A stretch of 64,000 bases of DNA, taken from contig CANMFE010000002.1 in the NCBI GenBank assembly GCA_947497085.1, positions 434,001 to 498,000 on the forward strand. Direction: 5' to 3'. The notes under the pieces are model-generated. The model was not told where the DNA came from. It searched no databases and saw nothing but the letters and a program-made list of their open reading frames with translations. Below are positions 8,303 through 16,840 of the stretch, piece by piece. The position numbers and the translations under genes are program-made. Numbering within the stretch: the first letter of the stretch is position 1; the number at the start of each line of letters is the position of its first letter. Origin of the DNA: an uncultured Sphingomonadaceae bacterium. Lineage in GTDB: Bacteria > Pseudomonadota > Alphaproteobacteria > Sphingomonadales > Sphingomonadaceae.

Positions 8303-8503
8303 TTAGAGCCTTTTGACTGGCGTTAAGTTGGTCGTGCTTTTCACGAGATTAATTGCGTGATCACAGTCGGACTCATTCCAATAAGATTCGCCTGACGCAA
8401 TTATCTCGTGATTGGCCGCTTTTAAACGCCAGCGCCACTGAGATTGTGAAGTATATTTTTCAAAGTAGATATTTCTCACCTCCTTCCTTTTAGCAGCAAC
8501 CAT
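8303..8503 (-). CDS. DUF1508 (YegP-like) single-domain protein
   Basis: A 66-residue protein with the DUF1508 pattern: FEKYTSQSQWRWRLKAAN, then GEIIASGESY-like residues (HEIIASGESYWNES) and a C-terminal helix ending in a basic tail. YegP has two such units, and here there is one. Function of the family is poorly known. The start is unclear: the ATG at 8503 lacks an obvious ribosome-binding site, while the internal GTG of AAGGAGGTGAG is in frame but too close to the purine run. It is transcribed divergently from the MerR-like gene in an AT-rich island. Confidence 0.7.
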   Translation of the reverse strand: MVAAKRKEVRNIYFEKYTSQSQWRWRLKAANHEIIASGESYWNESDCDHAINLVKSTTNLTPVKRL

Positions 8504-8615
8504 GATGACACAACCTGTAGTGTTGTCAAAATTTTCCTATACTAAATATAGTTTTCTAGAATGTTTACGCCTGCAAACGTATATTTTTTGCGCGTTTTCA
8601 AATATAGTTCTGAGC

Positions 8616-9107
8616 ATGTCTCAGATCTTGGATTCGTTCAGCGCGCGGCAAGCGGCACGCTTATGTGGTTTTTCAACTGTCTATATGCTCGATTATTTGC
8701 AGCGGACTGGAGTATTTGTGCCACGCAATAAAAAGGGGAAAAGGAAAGGAAAGGGCAGAAAGTACGAATTCAGAGATTTACTTGTCTTGAAGGCAATAAA
8801 GCGCCTGTTGGATTCTGGCGCTTCGGTTGCGAATCTCAAGAAATCTCTATCTCAGTTCCAAAAAAGCAATTGGACAGCCGATGCTGCAACGCTTGAAAAT
8901 TCTGATGGTATCGTGAAGTATCTAATCGTATGCGCTGACTCTGTTTATTTGAGAAAAGATGCTGATACATTAGTCGATCTATCAAAAAGGGGGCAGCTTA
9001 CATTCTCTTTTATCATTGATTTGGATAATTTACATAGTGAACTCAGATCAGATTTAGGTCTGCCGGTTATTGAACAGCAAGAATTTGAATTTCAAAGCGC
9101 AACGTAG
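8616..9107 (+). CDS. MerR-like helix-turn-helix protein
   Basis: About 163 residues from the chosen ATG (8616). An upstream ATG at 8502 would add 38 residues that look like untranslated AT-rich leader. The N-terminus FSARQAARLCGFSTVYMLDYL is a MerR/excisionase-type HTH, followed by a Lys/Arg/Gly-rich wing (NKKGKRKGKGRKYEF) and a helix LLVLKAIKRLLDSGASVANLKKSL. The C-terminal 90 residues are not recognised and could bind an effector. AT-rich composition and codon use differ from the neighbouring genes, suggesting recent acquisition. It is divergent from the DUF1508 gene. Confidence 0.6.
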   Translation: MSQILDSFSARQAARLCGFSTVYMLDYLQRTGVFVPRNKKGKRKGKGRKYEFRDLLVLKAIKRLLDSGASVANLKKSLSQFQKSNWTADAATLENSDGIVKYLIVCADSVYLRKDADTLVDLSKRGQLTFSFIIDLDNLHSELRSDLGLPVIEQQEFEFQSAT

Positions 9108-9137
9108 CTACCGGCCTGTGCCTAGCTAGCCTATAAT

Positions 9138-9836
9138 TCACCCCAGCTCCCTTTCAAAAAATGCTTCTGTCCGGCTGTCGGCGAGCCTTGCGGCGGTCTC
9201 GTCGCGGCGTTTGCCGAATTCGGTGGCGAAGCCGTGGTCGAGTCCTTCATAATCGTGCAGCGTGACCTTTGGGTGATCATCCAGCCCGTCATGCATCGCC
9301 TTTTGCGTGGCGGCATCGACAAACCCGTCCTCGGTGGGGATGTGCAGCATGAGCGGGTGGGCGATCGCGTGTTTCTCACCCAGCAAGCCATCTATGCCCA
9401 CGCCATAATAGCCGACTGACGCGTTGATGTCGGTGCGCGCGGCGGTCATGAAGGCGAGCCGCCCGCCCAGGCAATAGCCAACGCAGCCCACCTTGCCGCC
9501 ACCCACCTGCCCGCGCGCATATTTGATCGTCGCCTCGATATCGCGAATACCCTGATCCTGGTTGAACTTGCCCATCCATTCCAGCGCCTGTTCAAATTCC
9601 GCCGGTACATCGGGGTCGAGACTGATGCCCGGCTCAAGCCGCCAGAACAGGTCGGGTGCGACGGCAAGGTAGCCTTTTCCCGCCCAGTTATCGCATTTTT
9701 GGCGGATGCCTGTATTCACGCCGAATATTTCCTGAATCACGATAATCGCGGCCTTCGGCACGCCTTCCGGGCGGCTTACATAAGCCGAAAATATACCGTC
9801 GCCGCTCAGTGTCATTACATCTTCCATCGCCGCCAT
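9138..9836 (-). CDS. Dienelactone hydrolase family protein
   Basis: Alpha/beta hydrolase of the dienelactone hydrolase family. The 232-residue protein carries the nucleophile elbow GYCLGGR (Cys nucleophile, near residue 121), an early IVIQEIFGVN with the conserved Glu, a C-terminal Asp in PTEDGFVD and the His in LDHGFATEFG. The complete Cys-Asp-His triad suggests activity. The natural substrate is unknown, and no aromatic-degradation genes are adjacent. A GGAGAG ribosome-binding site supports the start. It is convergent with the MerR-like gene. Confidence 0.88.
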   Translation of the reverse strand: MAAMEDVMTLSGDGIFSAYVSRPEGVPKAAIIVIQEIFGVNTGIRQKCDNWAGKGYLAVAPDLFWRLEPGISLDPDVPAEFEQALEWMGKFNQDQGIRDIEATIKYARGQVGGGKVGCVGYCLGGRLAFMTAARTDINASVGYYGVGIDGLLGEKHAIAHPLMLHIPTEDGFVDAATQKAMHDGLDDHPKVTLHDYEGLDHGFATEFGKRRDETAARLADSRTEAFFERELG

Positions 9837-9973
9837 TTTACTCTCCTCACATCAAACCATTTGCTTTATGCGCCATTTATACCCATTTTGGATGGGATGA
9901 TAAGGGCGCAGGATAGCCGTTATCGGATCGGGCATATCGTTTGGATATGGGGGAGCCGTGAAAGGAACATGAT

Positions 9974-10234
9974 ATGAAAGTGAATGTTGAATTGGATTGC
10001 ACACCAGAGGAAATGCGCCGTTTCCTAGGGCTTCCCGACGTATCAGCGGTCAATGACAAATATGTCGAGGGCGTGAAGAGCGCCATGGAAGGCGCCACCA
10101 ATGTCGAGCAATTGCAGAATCTTGCCAAGAATATCGCACCGATGGGCGAGATGGGGCTGCGGTTTTTCCAGTCGCTGATGGAAACAGGCATGTCGTCGGC
10201 ATCGGGCAGCAGCAAGAAACCCAAGAAAAACTGA
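9974..10234 (+). CDS. Small conserved protein, probably DUF6489 family
   Basis: An 86-residue cytoplasmic protein starting MKVNVELDCTPEEMRRFLGLPDV and ending in a Ser/Lys-rich tail (SSASGSSKKPKKN). The central part is amphipathic helix with NLAKNIAPMGEMGLRFFQ, vaguely phasin-like. I assign DUF6489 from memory of sphingomonad proteins, so the family name is tentative and the function unknown. GAAAGGAAC precedes the start. It lies 52 bp upstream of mnmE on the same strand and may share its transcript. Confidence 0.7.
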   Translation: MKVNVELDCTPEEMRRFLGLPDVSAVNDKYVEGVKSAMEGATNVEQLQNLAKNIAPMGEMGLRFFQSLMETGMSSASGSSKKPKKN

Positions 10235-10286
10235 AGACCGCGTCCGTTCCGGGCGCACAGGCAACTGACCGTAGGGATGGGCGCTT

Positions 10287-11582
10287 ATGGCGGCACAGGA
10301 TACGATTTTCGCGCTGTCCTCGGGTCAGCCACCTGCTGCTATAGCCGTGATGCGGATCAGCGGCCCAGAGGCGGGGACGGCGCTACAGGCGTTATGTGGC
10401 AACCTGCCTGCGCCGCGCCAGGCATCGCTGCGCGGGCTTGTCCATTCCGAAACCGGGGCCACGCTCGACCACGCGCTTGTGCTGTGGTTTCCAGGGCCTG
10501 ATACCGCGACGGGCGAAGACCTTGCCGAACTGCACCTGCATGGCGGCCGCGCCGTAGTACGGGCGGTGGAAGCGTGCCTTGCCGATATGAACGGTCTTCG
10601 CGCAGCCATTGCGGGAGAGTTCACGCGCCGCGCTTTCCTGAATGGCCGCATGGACCTGGCCGAGGCGGAAGGGCTGGGCGACCTGCTCACCGCAGAAAGC
10701 GAATTGCAGCGACAGGCGGCGATGTCAGCGCTGAGCGGCCGGTTTTCACGCGCAATCGAAAGCTGGCGCGAAGACATTCTCAAATTGTCGGCGCGCGTCG
10801 AGGCGGAGCTTGATTTTTCCGATGAGGATGACGTGTCACCCGGCGTGCCTGATGCGTTGAAAGCGGAGGCCGGTGCATTGCACAGCGCGATAGACGCGGT
10901 GCTGGACCAGCCATCGGCGGAGAAGCTGAAAGAAGGCATCCGGGTTGTATTGGCGGGGCCTCCAAATTCAGGAAAATCAACTTTAATCAATAGGTTAACA
11001 GAAAAAGAAGCAGCCATTGTCTCGGATATTGCGGGAACCACACGTGATATTATCGAGGTGCCCGTCGCGTTCCAGGGCACCCCTTTTGTGTTTACTGACA
11101 CGGCGGGCCTGCGCGATGCCGAAGGTGATGCGATTGAGAAGATTGGTATTGAAAGGGCCCGCAAGGTGATTGGTGAGGCGGATATCGTGCTGTGGCTCGG
11201 CGCGGAGGGTGAGGGGCCGGACCATTCCATGCTGTGGGAAATCGAGGCACAGGTTGATGGCACACCGCCATATCCGAAAGCTGATGCGGATATTCGCCTT
11301 TCGGCCCGTACCGGCGAGAATCTGGACCGGCTGATAGAAAAACTGGTGTCGAGTGCGGGGACATTATTGCCCCCGCCCGACAGCTTTGCCGTGAACCAGC
11401 GCCAGCGCATGCATCTGGAGAATGTGTCCGCCGCGCTTGGGAGTGTCGCGACGCTTGAAGATTACCTGCTGATCGGCGAGGAATTGCGCATTGCCCGCGC
11501 TGCGCTCGACGGTCTGCTTGGCAATACGCACACGGAGGATATGCTCGACGCGTTATTCGGGCGTTTTTGTATCGGCAAATAA
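10287..11582 (+). CDS. mnmE: tRNA-5-carboxymethylaminomethyl-2-thiouridine modification GTPase
   Basis: With MnmG, installs the carboxymethylaminomethyl group on wobble uridine 34 of several tRNAs. The 431-residue protein has an N-terminal formyl-THF-binding domain (DTIFALSSGQPPAAIAVMRISG). A helical domain follows, with an inserted G domain: P-loop GPPNSGKSTLINRL near residue 220, switch GTTRD and DTAGLRD. It ends in the obligatory FCIGK with the catalytic Cys. It is followed by a perfect parS site and by mnmG. Confidence 0.97.
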   Translation: MAAQDTIFALSSGQPPAAIAVMRISGPEAGTALQALCGNLPAPRQASLRGLVHSETGATLDHALVLWFPGPDTATGEDLAELHLHGGRAVVRAVEACLADMNGLRAAIAGEFTRRAFLNGRMDLAEAEGLGDLLTAESELQRQAAMSALSGRFSRAIESWREDILKLSARVEAELDFSDEDDVSPGVPDALKAEAGALHSAIDAVLDQPSAEKLKEGIRVVLAGPPNSGKSTLINRLTEKEAAIVSDIAGTTRDIIEVPVAFQGTPFVFTDTAGLRDAEGDAIEKIGIERARKVIGEADIVLWLGAEGEGPDHSMLWEIEAQVDGTPPYPKADADIRLSARTGENLDRLIEKLVSSAGTLLPPPDSFAVNQRQRMHLENVSAALGSVATLEDYLLIGEELRIARAALDGLLGNTHTEDMLDALFGRFCIGK

Positions 11583-11600
11583 CCTTTGAATTCTGACGCG

Positions 11601-11616
11601 TGTTTCACGTGAAACA
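11601..11616. other. parS: parS site 1, perfect palindrome
   Basis: TGTTTCACGTGAAACA is the 16-bp bacterial parS consensus with full dyad symmetry. It lies in the mnmE-mnmG gap, about 3.4 kb before parB. ParB should nucleate here. Confidence 0.93.
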
Positions 11617-11666
11617 CGTGTAATCGCCCTTTGACCGGGCCCGCAAATTCCTATATCGGCACAGCC

Positions 11667-13529
11667 ATGGAAAAGCATGACTTTGACATTATCGTGATTG
11701 GCGGTGGCCATGCCGGGTGCGAGGCGGCGGCTGTTGCTGCGCGTATGGGGTGCCGCACTGCGCTGGTGAGTTTTACCCGCGATTCTATCGGTGCGATGTC
11801 ATGCAATCCTGCGATAGGCGGGCTGGGTAAAGGCCATCTGGTGCGCGAAGTCGATGCATTTGACGGCCTGATTGCCCGAGCAGCCGATGCAGCCGCCATC
11901 CACTACCGCATGCTGAATCAGAGCAAGGGCAGCGCAGTGCAGGGACCGCGGGTGCAGGCGGATCGCAATCTTTACAAGGCTGCTATCCACCGCATGCTGG
12001 ATGCACAGGACAGGCTTACGATAGTCGAAGGCGAGGTTGCGGCGCTGCGCTTTGCGGAGGGCGGTTCACAAAAAGTCTCTGGAGTCATTCTGGCAGATGA
12101 CAGTGAGATTTTCGCGAATGCCGTGATTCTTGCCACAGGCACATTCCTGGGCGGCAAGCTCTACCGGGGTGAAGAGCGCATGGTGGGCGGCCGCACGGGC
12201 GAAAACGCGGCGACATTACTGGCCGAGCAGCTGCGCGGTGCGGATCTGCCGATGGCGCGGCTGAAAACCGGCACGCCGCCGCGTATTGACGGACGGACGA
12301 TCAATTGGGCGGTGCTGGAGGAACAGCCAAGTGATAATGGTGACTGGACCATGTCACCGCTGACACCGTATCGCACAGTTCCGCAGATTTTCTGCGCAAT
12401 TACCCGTACCAACGCGAAAGCGCACGATATTATCCGTTCGGGACTTGACCGCTCGCCGCTTTTCAGCGGGGCCATTGATGCCGAAGGGCCGCGCTATTGC
12501 CCCTCGATCGAGGACAAGATATTCCGCTTTGGCGATCGTGACGGCCATCAGGTGTTCCTCGAACCCGAAGGGCTGGACACACATCTGGTCTATCCCAATG
12601 GGATAAGCACATCTCTTCCCACCGACATTCAGGTCGCCATGGTGCGCGCGATGCCGGGTATGGAAAATGCAGAGATTGTCGTGCCGGGCTATGCGGTGGA
12701 ATATGACCATATCGATCCGCGCGCGCTTGACCGGAACCTTGCCATTCGCGGATTTGAGGGCCTGTATTGCGCGGGACAGATTAACGGCACAACCGGCTAT
12801 GAGGAAGCGGCGGCACAGGGCCTGATTGCCGGAATGGCGGCGGCATGTGTGATCCAGGGCCATGAACCACCGGCTCTGGACCGCGCCAATAGCTATCTCG
12901 CTGTAATGGTGGACGATTTGACATTGCAGGGCGTGACCGAGCCCTATCGCATGTTGACGGCGCGAGCGGAATATCGGCTGCGTTTGCGTGCCAATAATGC
13001 CTCATCACGTTTGACGGGCATTGGTATAGAATTGGGTTGTATAGGACCGGACAGAAGTGAATGGTTTACCGCGCGTGAGAATAGCAAAGCGGAAATTGTG
13101 GACAGCCTATCACAAGCCATGCGGTCGGATAAAATGATTGCAGCGGGCTTTGATGTAAAAGCAGATGGGACGAAGCAATCCCTTTTTGAGTGGCTGCGAT
13201 TCCCGAATATTGCATTGCAGGATATGCAGCTATTTTTGCCATGTATTGCGGATGTTTCAGAGGAATTGCTGGCGGAGATTGAAGAGGATGCACGATATGC
13301 GCCTTATCTTGCGAGGCAGGATGCGGAAATGCGTGACCTGCGCGCGAATGAGCAGGTTGCGCTTGGCGACGATATTGATTATCGTGCAATTACAGGGCTT
13401 TCCAATGAAATGGTAGAAAGACTGGAAGTGGCGCGGCCAGAGACATTGGCGGCAGCCGGAAGGGTGCGGGGTGTCACGCCGGCAGCATTGGTCGCGATCA
13501 TGGTGCATGCCAAAAGATTGGCCGCCTGA
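11667..13529 (+). CDS. mnmG: tRNA uridine-34 carboxymethylaminomethyl modification enzyme, FAD subunit
   Basis: Partner of MnmE in wobble-uridine modification. The chosen ATG at 11667 gives 620 residues, the usual length. An upstream TTG would add 12 residues. The FAD-binding motif [21 protein letters not shown] starts at residue 6, followed by [20 protein letters not shown] and the family motif [10 protein letters not shown]. The segment [21 protein letters not shown] holds the second dinucleotide contact. The stop overlaps the rsmG start by one base (TGATG), so the two are translationally coupled. Confidence 0.97.
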   Translation: MEKHDFDIIVIGGGHAGCEAAAVAARMGCRTALVSFTRDSIGAMSCNPAIGGLGKGHLVREVDAFDGLIARAADAAAIHYRMLNQSKGSAVQGPRVQADRNLYKAAIHRMLDAQDRLTIVEGEVAALRFAEGGSQKVSGVILADDSEIFANAVILATGTFLGGKLYRGEERMVGGRTGENAATLLAEQLRGADLPMARLKTGTPPRIDGRTINWAVLEEQPSDNGDWTMSPLTPYRTVPQIFCAITRTNAKAHDIIRSGLDRSPLFSGAIDAEGPRYCPSIEDKIFRFGDRDGHQVFLEPEGLDTHLVYPNGISTSLPTDIQVAMVRAMPGMENAEIVVPGYAVEYDHIDPRALDRNLAIRGFEGLYCAGQINGTTGYEEAAAQGLIAGMAAACVIQGHEPPALDRANSYLAVMVDDLTLQGVTEPYRMLTARAEYRLRLRANNASSRLTGIGIELGCIGPDRSEWFTARENSKAEIVDSLSQAMRSDKMIAAGFDVKADGTKQSLFEWLRFPNIALQDMQLFLPCIADVSEELLAEIEEDARYAPYLARQDAEMRDLRANEQVALGDDIDYRAITGLSNEMVERLEVARPETLAAAGRVRGVTPAALVAIMVHAKRLAA

Positions 13530-14182
13530 TGATCCCGTTGTCGATTATAGCGTCTGAAAACGAAGCGCGCGAATGGCTGCGCAGCCATCTGGATGTTTCA
13601 CGTGAAATGCTGGAAAAACTATCTGAGTTCTGCATTGTGCTGGAAGAGGAGGCAAAGTTACAAAACCTGATTGCCCCATCAACCTTGCCGCATATCTGGA
13701 CGCGGCATATCATTGACAGTGCCCAATTGCTGAGCCTTGCCAAATCTTATGGGCATTCAGAATCAAGTGGAATCTGGTTGGATCTGGGCACGGGCGCCGG
13801 CTTTCCAGGGCTAATTATTGCCATGCTGAGCAACTGGCAAGTCGTGATGGTGGAATCGCGTGCACGTCGCATCAACTATCTGCAACATATGGTAGAACGG
13901 TTCGATCTTGCCCAGACAGCACGCGTTGAGGGCATGCGCCTTGAAAGTCTGGACAGTTTTGATGCTTCCGTCATCAGTGCTCGTGCTTTTGCACCGCTTG
14001 ACCGCTTACTGCTTCTCACCGAGCGATTTTCCACAGAAAAAACATTATGGCTGCTTCCCAAGGGACGAAATGCGGCTAATGAATTGGAAGCGCTGAGCGA
14101 TAAATGGCAACATTTGTTCCACGTGAAACACAGCATCACGGATGAAGATGCTAAAATACTGGCTGGCTATCTTGTTAAATAG
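13529..14182 (+). CDS. rsmG: 16S rRNA (guanine-527-N7)-methyltransferase
   Basis: Methylates G527 of 16S rRNA using SAM. The 217-residue protein has the family motifs WTRHIIDSAQL and the SAM-binding loop WLDLGTGAGFPGLIIA near residue 84, followed by VVMVESRARRINYL. Two parS-like sequences lie inside the coding region (13594-13609 and 14115-14130), so the protein tolerates the encoded residues HVSRE and FHVKH. It is coupled to mnmG and lies 58 bp before parA, the standard gidA-gidB-parA-parB order. Confidence 0.95.
   Translation: MIPLSIIASENEAREWLRSHLDVSREMLEKLSEFCIVLEEEAKLQNLIAPSTLPHIWTRHIIDSAQLLSLAKSYGHSESSGIWLDLGTGAGFPGLIIAMLSNWQVVMVESRARRINYLQHMVERFDLAQTARVEGMRLESLDSFDASVISARAFAPLDRLLLLTERFSTEKTLWLLPKGRNAANELEALSDKWQHLFHVKHSITDEDAKILAGYLVK
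13594..13609. other. parS: parS-like site 2 inside rsmG
   Basis: TGTTTCACGTGAAATG keeps the central 14 bases of the parS consensus and differs in the last two. It lies 65 bp inside rsmG. Affinity for ParB may be reduced. Confidence 0.65.
14115..14130. other. parS: parS site 3 near the rsmG 3' end
   Basis: TGTTCCACGTGAAACA differs from the perfect palindrome at one position (T5 to C), a variant seen in natural parS sites. It encodes part of FHVKH in RsmG. Confidence 0.85.
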
Positions 14183-14203
14183 CTGAGTTATATATCTATA
14201 TTT

Positions 14204-14219
14204 TGTTCCACGTGAAACG
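14204..14219. other. parS: parS site 4 in the parA leader
   Basis: TGTTCCACGTGAAACG departs from consensus at two positions. It lies 22-37 bp upstream of the parA start, so ParB binding here could also repress parAB. Confidence 0.8.
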
Positions 14220-14240
14220 CCGCGCTGTTGGGAGTTGATA

Positions 14241-15023
14241 ATGATCCGTATTGCCATAGCAAATCAGAAGGGCGGCGTTGGAAAAACAACGACGACGATT
14301 AATGTTGCAACGGCACTCGCGGCGATTGGCTGGCGTGTTTTGCTGGTAGACCTTGATCCGCAGGGCAATGCATCAACCGGACTTGGTATCGGACAATCGC
14401 ACCGTGAGCAGTCCAGTTATGAGCTGCTGACTGGTGAGGCTGATCTTGGTCAATGTGCTGTGCCGACATCGATTCCGCAGCTTGATATTATCCCTGCAAC
14501 ACAGGATTTGTCCGGGGCGGAAGTGGAGTTGGTCGAGTTTGAACAGCGCACCCACAGGCTTAAGAATGCATTAGATAATGCACCCGCAAACCACTGGGAT
14601 GTCTGCGTAATTGACTGCCCGCCATCGCTTGGGCTGCTGACTCTCAATGCGCTGGTGGCTGTTGATTCCCTGCTGGTGCCTCTGCAATGCGAATTTTTCG
14701 CGCTGGAGGGGCTTAGCCAGCTCTTGCAGACGGTTGAGCGTGTGCAGAACCGGTTTAATGCGGATCTGTCTATCATAGGTGTGCTGCTTACTATGTATGA
14801 TCGGCGCAACCGGCTGACCGAACAGGTTTCCGACGATGTGCGTGCGTGTCTGGGGGCGCTGGTGTTTGATACGGTGATACCGCGTAACGTGCGCCTGTCC
14901 GAGGCACCAAGCCATGGTCTGCCCGCGCTGGTATATGACCATAAATGCGCGGGATCAGAGGCTTATATATCGCTTGCGCGCGAATTGATTGGCCGTATGC
15001 CGGATCGCAAGGTCGCCGCATAA
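14241..15023 (+). CDS. parA: Chromosome partitioning ATPase ParA
   Basis: Walker-type ATPase that moves origin regions with ParB-parS. The ATG at 14241, preceded by GGGAG, gives 260 residues. The deviant Walker A motif ANQKGGVGKTTTTIN starts near residue 7. VLLVDLDPQGNASTGLG (A') and VCVIDCPPSLGLL (Walker B region) follow. There is no N-terminal HTH, as expected of chromosomal ParA (Soj). A parS-like site sits in its leader, and parB follows 20 bp downstream. Confidence 0.96.
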   Translation: MIRIAIANQKGGVGKTTTTINVATALAAIGWRVLLVDLDPQGNASTGLGIGQSHREQSSYELLTGEADLGQCAVPTSIPQLDIIPATQDLSGAEVELVEFEQRTHRLKNALDNAPANHWDVCVIDCPPSLGLLTLNALVAVDSLLVPLQCEFFALEGLSQLLQTVERVQNRFNADLSIIGVLLTMYDRRNRLTEQVSDDVRACLGALVFDTVIPRNVRLSEAPSHGLPALVYDHKCAGSEAYISLARELIGRMPDRKVAA

Positions 15024-15043
15024 ATAACTGTAAAGATAGAATA

Positions 15044-15970
15044 ATGGGTAATGATATGACAATCGCCAAAAAGAAAAACACGGGGCTTGGACGCGGATTG
15101 AATGCGCTTTTGGGCGAAGTGCAGCGTGAAGAGCCCTTGGTACAGGCCCCATCGAGCGATGATGGCTCTGCGGCAACAGGCGGTGTGCAGAATATCTCGA
15201 TTGCCCAGATCAAGCCGCACCCTGACCAGCCGCGCCGCTATTTCAGCGATGAGGCGTTGGAGGAGCTGGCGGACAGCATATCGAAGCGCGGGGTGATCCA
15301 ACCAATTATCGTCAGGCCCGCAGGGAAGGGCGGTTATCAGCTGGTGGCGGGTGAACGTCGCTGGCGCGCGGCACAGCGTGCGAAACTGCACGAAATTCCA
15401 GCAATTGTCCGCGATCTCAGCGATGAAGACACTCTGGCCATTGCGCTGATCGAGAATATCCAGCGCGAGGACCTGAACCCTGTAGAGGAAGCCCAGGCTT
15501 ATCAACGCCTTGTCGACAGCCAGGGCTATTCGCACAAGAAAATCGGCAAGCTGGTCGACAAGTCACGCAGCCATGTTGCCAATCTGGTACGATTGCTGGC
15601 TCTGCCTGATTCGGTGCTGCAAATGGTGGCGGAAGGCGATCTTTCCATGGGCCATGCCCGCGCGCTTATTAATAGCGAAAACGCTGCCGGGATCGCGAAA
15701 GACGTGGTGGCGCAGGGGCTATCCGTGCGGCAGACAGAGAAACTGGTGCGAGGGCCGCGCAAGCCAGCCGAACCGCCGCTGGAAACCAAGTCACTGGATA
15801 GCGGCAATGCTGATATTGCCGCCGTTGAGCGCCATTTGGAGGACCTTCTGGGCCTGAAAGTGAAAATCACCTCCGATTCGAATCACAGCAGCGGGCAGGT
15901 GGCGATTCGGTACGGAAATCTCGATCAGCTGGATCTGATATGCCAGCGCCTCTCGGGCGAGGGGCTTTAA
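15044..15970 (+). CDS. parB: Chromosome partitioning protein ParB, CTPase-type parS-binding clamp
   Basis: The ATG at 15044 gives 308 residues. A second ATG four codons later is also possible, and a long upstream extension into parA is rejected. Short N-terminal TGLGRGLNALLGE is the ParA-contact peptide. QIKPHPDQPRRYF opens the ParB/Srx nucleotide-binding domain, GERRWRAA is the CTP-binding box, and NPVEEAQAYQ plus KIGKLVDKSRSHVANLVRLLALP forms the HTH. The C-terminal VERHLEDLLGLKVKI dimerises. It should bind the four nearby parS-like sites. Confidence 0.96.
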   Translation: MGNDMTIAKKKNTGLGRGLNALLGEVQREEPLVQAPSSDDGSAATGGVQNISIAQIKPHPDQPRRYFSDEALEELADSISKRGVIQPIIVRPAGKGGYQLVAGERRWRAAQRAKLHEIPAIVRDLSDEDTLAIALIENIQREDLNPVEEAQAYQRLVDSQGYSHKKIGKLVDKSRSHVANLVRLLALPDSVLQMVAEGDLSMGHARALINSENAAGIAKDVVAQGLSVRQTEKLVRGPRKPAEPPLETKSLDSGNADIAAVERHLEDLLGLKVKITSDSNHSSGQVAIRYGNLDQLDLICQRLSGEGL

Positions 15971-16116
15971 GGTAAATGTTGCAATAAACTGATATATTTG
16001 AATATTATGTCTTAATGCGTGAGAATTTAATCTTTTCCTTACCCTGTTCCTAAGCAATTTCTGAAATCTTTGCGTCCATAAAGGTTCGTGAATGGAAGTG
16101 GATTTATCCGTTCTCA

Positions 16117-16162
16117 GGGCCGCCATGGGGGCGTCCCAAGATGACCACTGCGCCATGGCGCA
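16117..16162 (+). promoter_or_regulatory. Two adjacent hairpins in the leader of the DUF4402 gene
   Basis: A stem GGG-C-CGCC / GGCG-T-CCC (16117-16137) is followed 11 bp later by the perfect 14-bp palindrome TGCGCCATGGCGCA (16149-16162). The weak ribosome-binding site (AAAGGG) and the start at 16184 come right after. No T-run follows, so this is not a terminator. It could stabilise the mRNA, control translation, or be an operator. Confidence 0.4.
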
Positions 16163-16183
16163 ATTCTAAAGGGACCAAAATAT

Positions 16184-16675
16184 ATGTTTAACAAAGCGAA
16201 ACTCTTGACCGCTGGCTCTGCTGTAATGGCGGTTGCTCTCGTTTCCACCTCTGCGAATGCGGCAACGGCCAATGCCGATGCGCGCGCGACGATCCTTGAC
16301 CAGATCACTGTTACAAAAACATCTGACCTTGATTTTGGCACAATCGTTGTTGGTGCTACAGGGGGTAACGCAACGCTGAGCGCGGCAAGTGGCGCGGTTA
16401 ACTGTGCAGCAGCACTGGTATGTTCGGGGACAACTTCTGCAGCGGCCTTTTCCGTAGCGGGTACAGCCGGTGAAACTGTTGATATTACAGTTGATTCCAC
16501 AGTAAACCTGCTAAGCGGCACTGACAGCATGACCGCTTCACTTGCAAGCAGCGACGCCACGCTGGTACTTGCTGGCGGTGACAGCTTTACCGTTGGCGGC
16601 ACGCTGGCCGTAGGTGCGAACCAGGCAACAGGCGATTATGTCGGCAATTTCGACGTGACTGTAAACTATCAGTAA
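16184..16675 (+). CDS. Secreted DUF4402 protein, probable surface or pilus subunit
   Basis: A 163-residue exported protein. It has a Sec signal peptide of about 26 residues ending SANAATANA, then the DUF4402 features KTSDLDFGTIVVG, a Cys pair (NCAAALVC) that may form a disulphide, and the C-terminal strand GDYVGNFDVTVNYQ. The terminal alternating strand resembles the donor strand of chaperone-usher subunits. A PapD-like chaperone and an usher-like protein follow on the same strand, past a terminator. It is probably the abundant structural subunit, with the downstream genes expressed at a lower level by read-through. Confidence 0.82.
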   Translation: MFNKAKLLTAGSAVMAVALVSTSANAATANADARATILDQITVTKTSDLDFGTIVVGATGGNATLSAASGAVNCAAALVCSGTTSAAAFSVAGTAGETVDITVDSTVNLLSGTDSMTASLASSDATLVLAGGDSFTVGGTLAVGANQATGDYVGNFDVTVNYQ

Positions 16676-16712
16676 TTTCTGAAACAACCGGGTTCTGCCT
16701 GGCGACATAAAC

Positions 16713-16747
16713 AAGCCGCGCTTCTGCAAAATGGAGCGCGGCTTTTT
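16713..16747 (+). terminator. Rho-independent terminator after the DUF4402 gene
   Basis: AAGCCGCGCT and AGCGCGGCTT form a stem around a 12-nt loop, followed by TTTTT. It separates the subunit gene from the chaperone gene and could set their expression ratio. Confidence 0.85.
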
Positions 16748-16840
16748 GCTGTCCGGATTCCTGTGTCATGGTTAGCGAAATATAAACCATATCTGGCGAT
16801 ACTGTCTGGCAGAACGAAACCCTTTCTTCCGGAGTATTTG

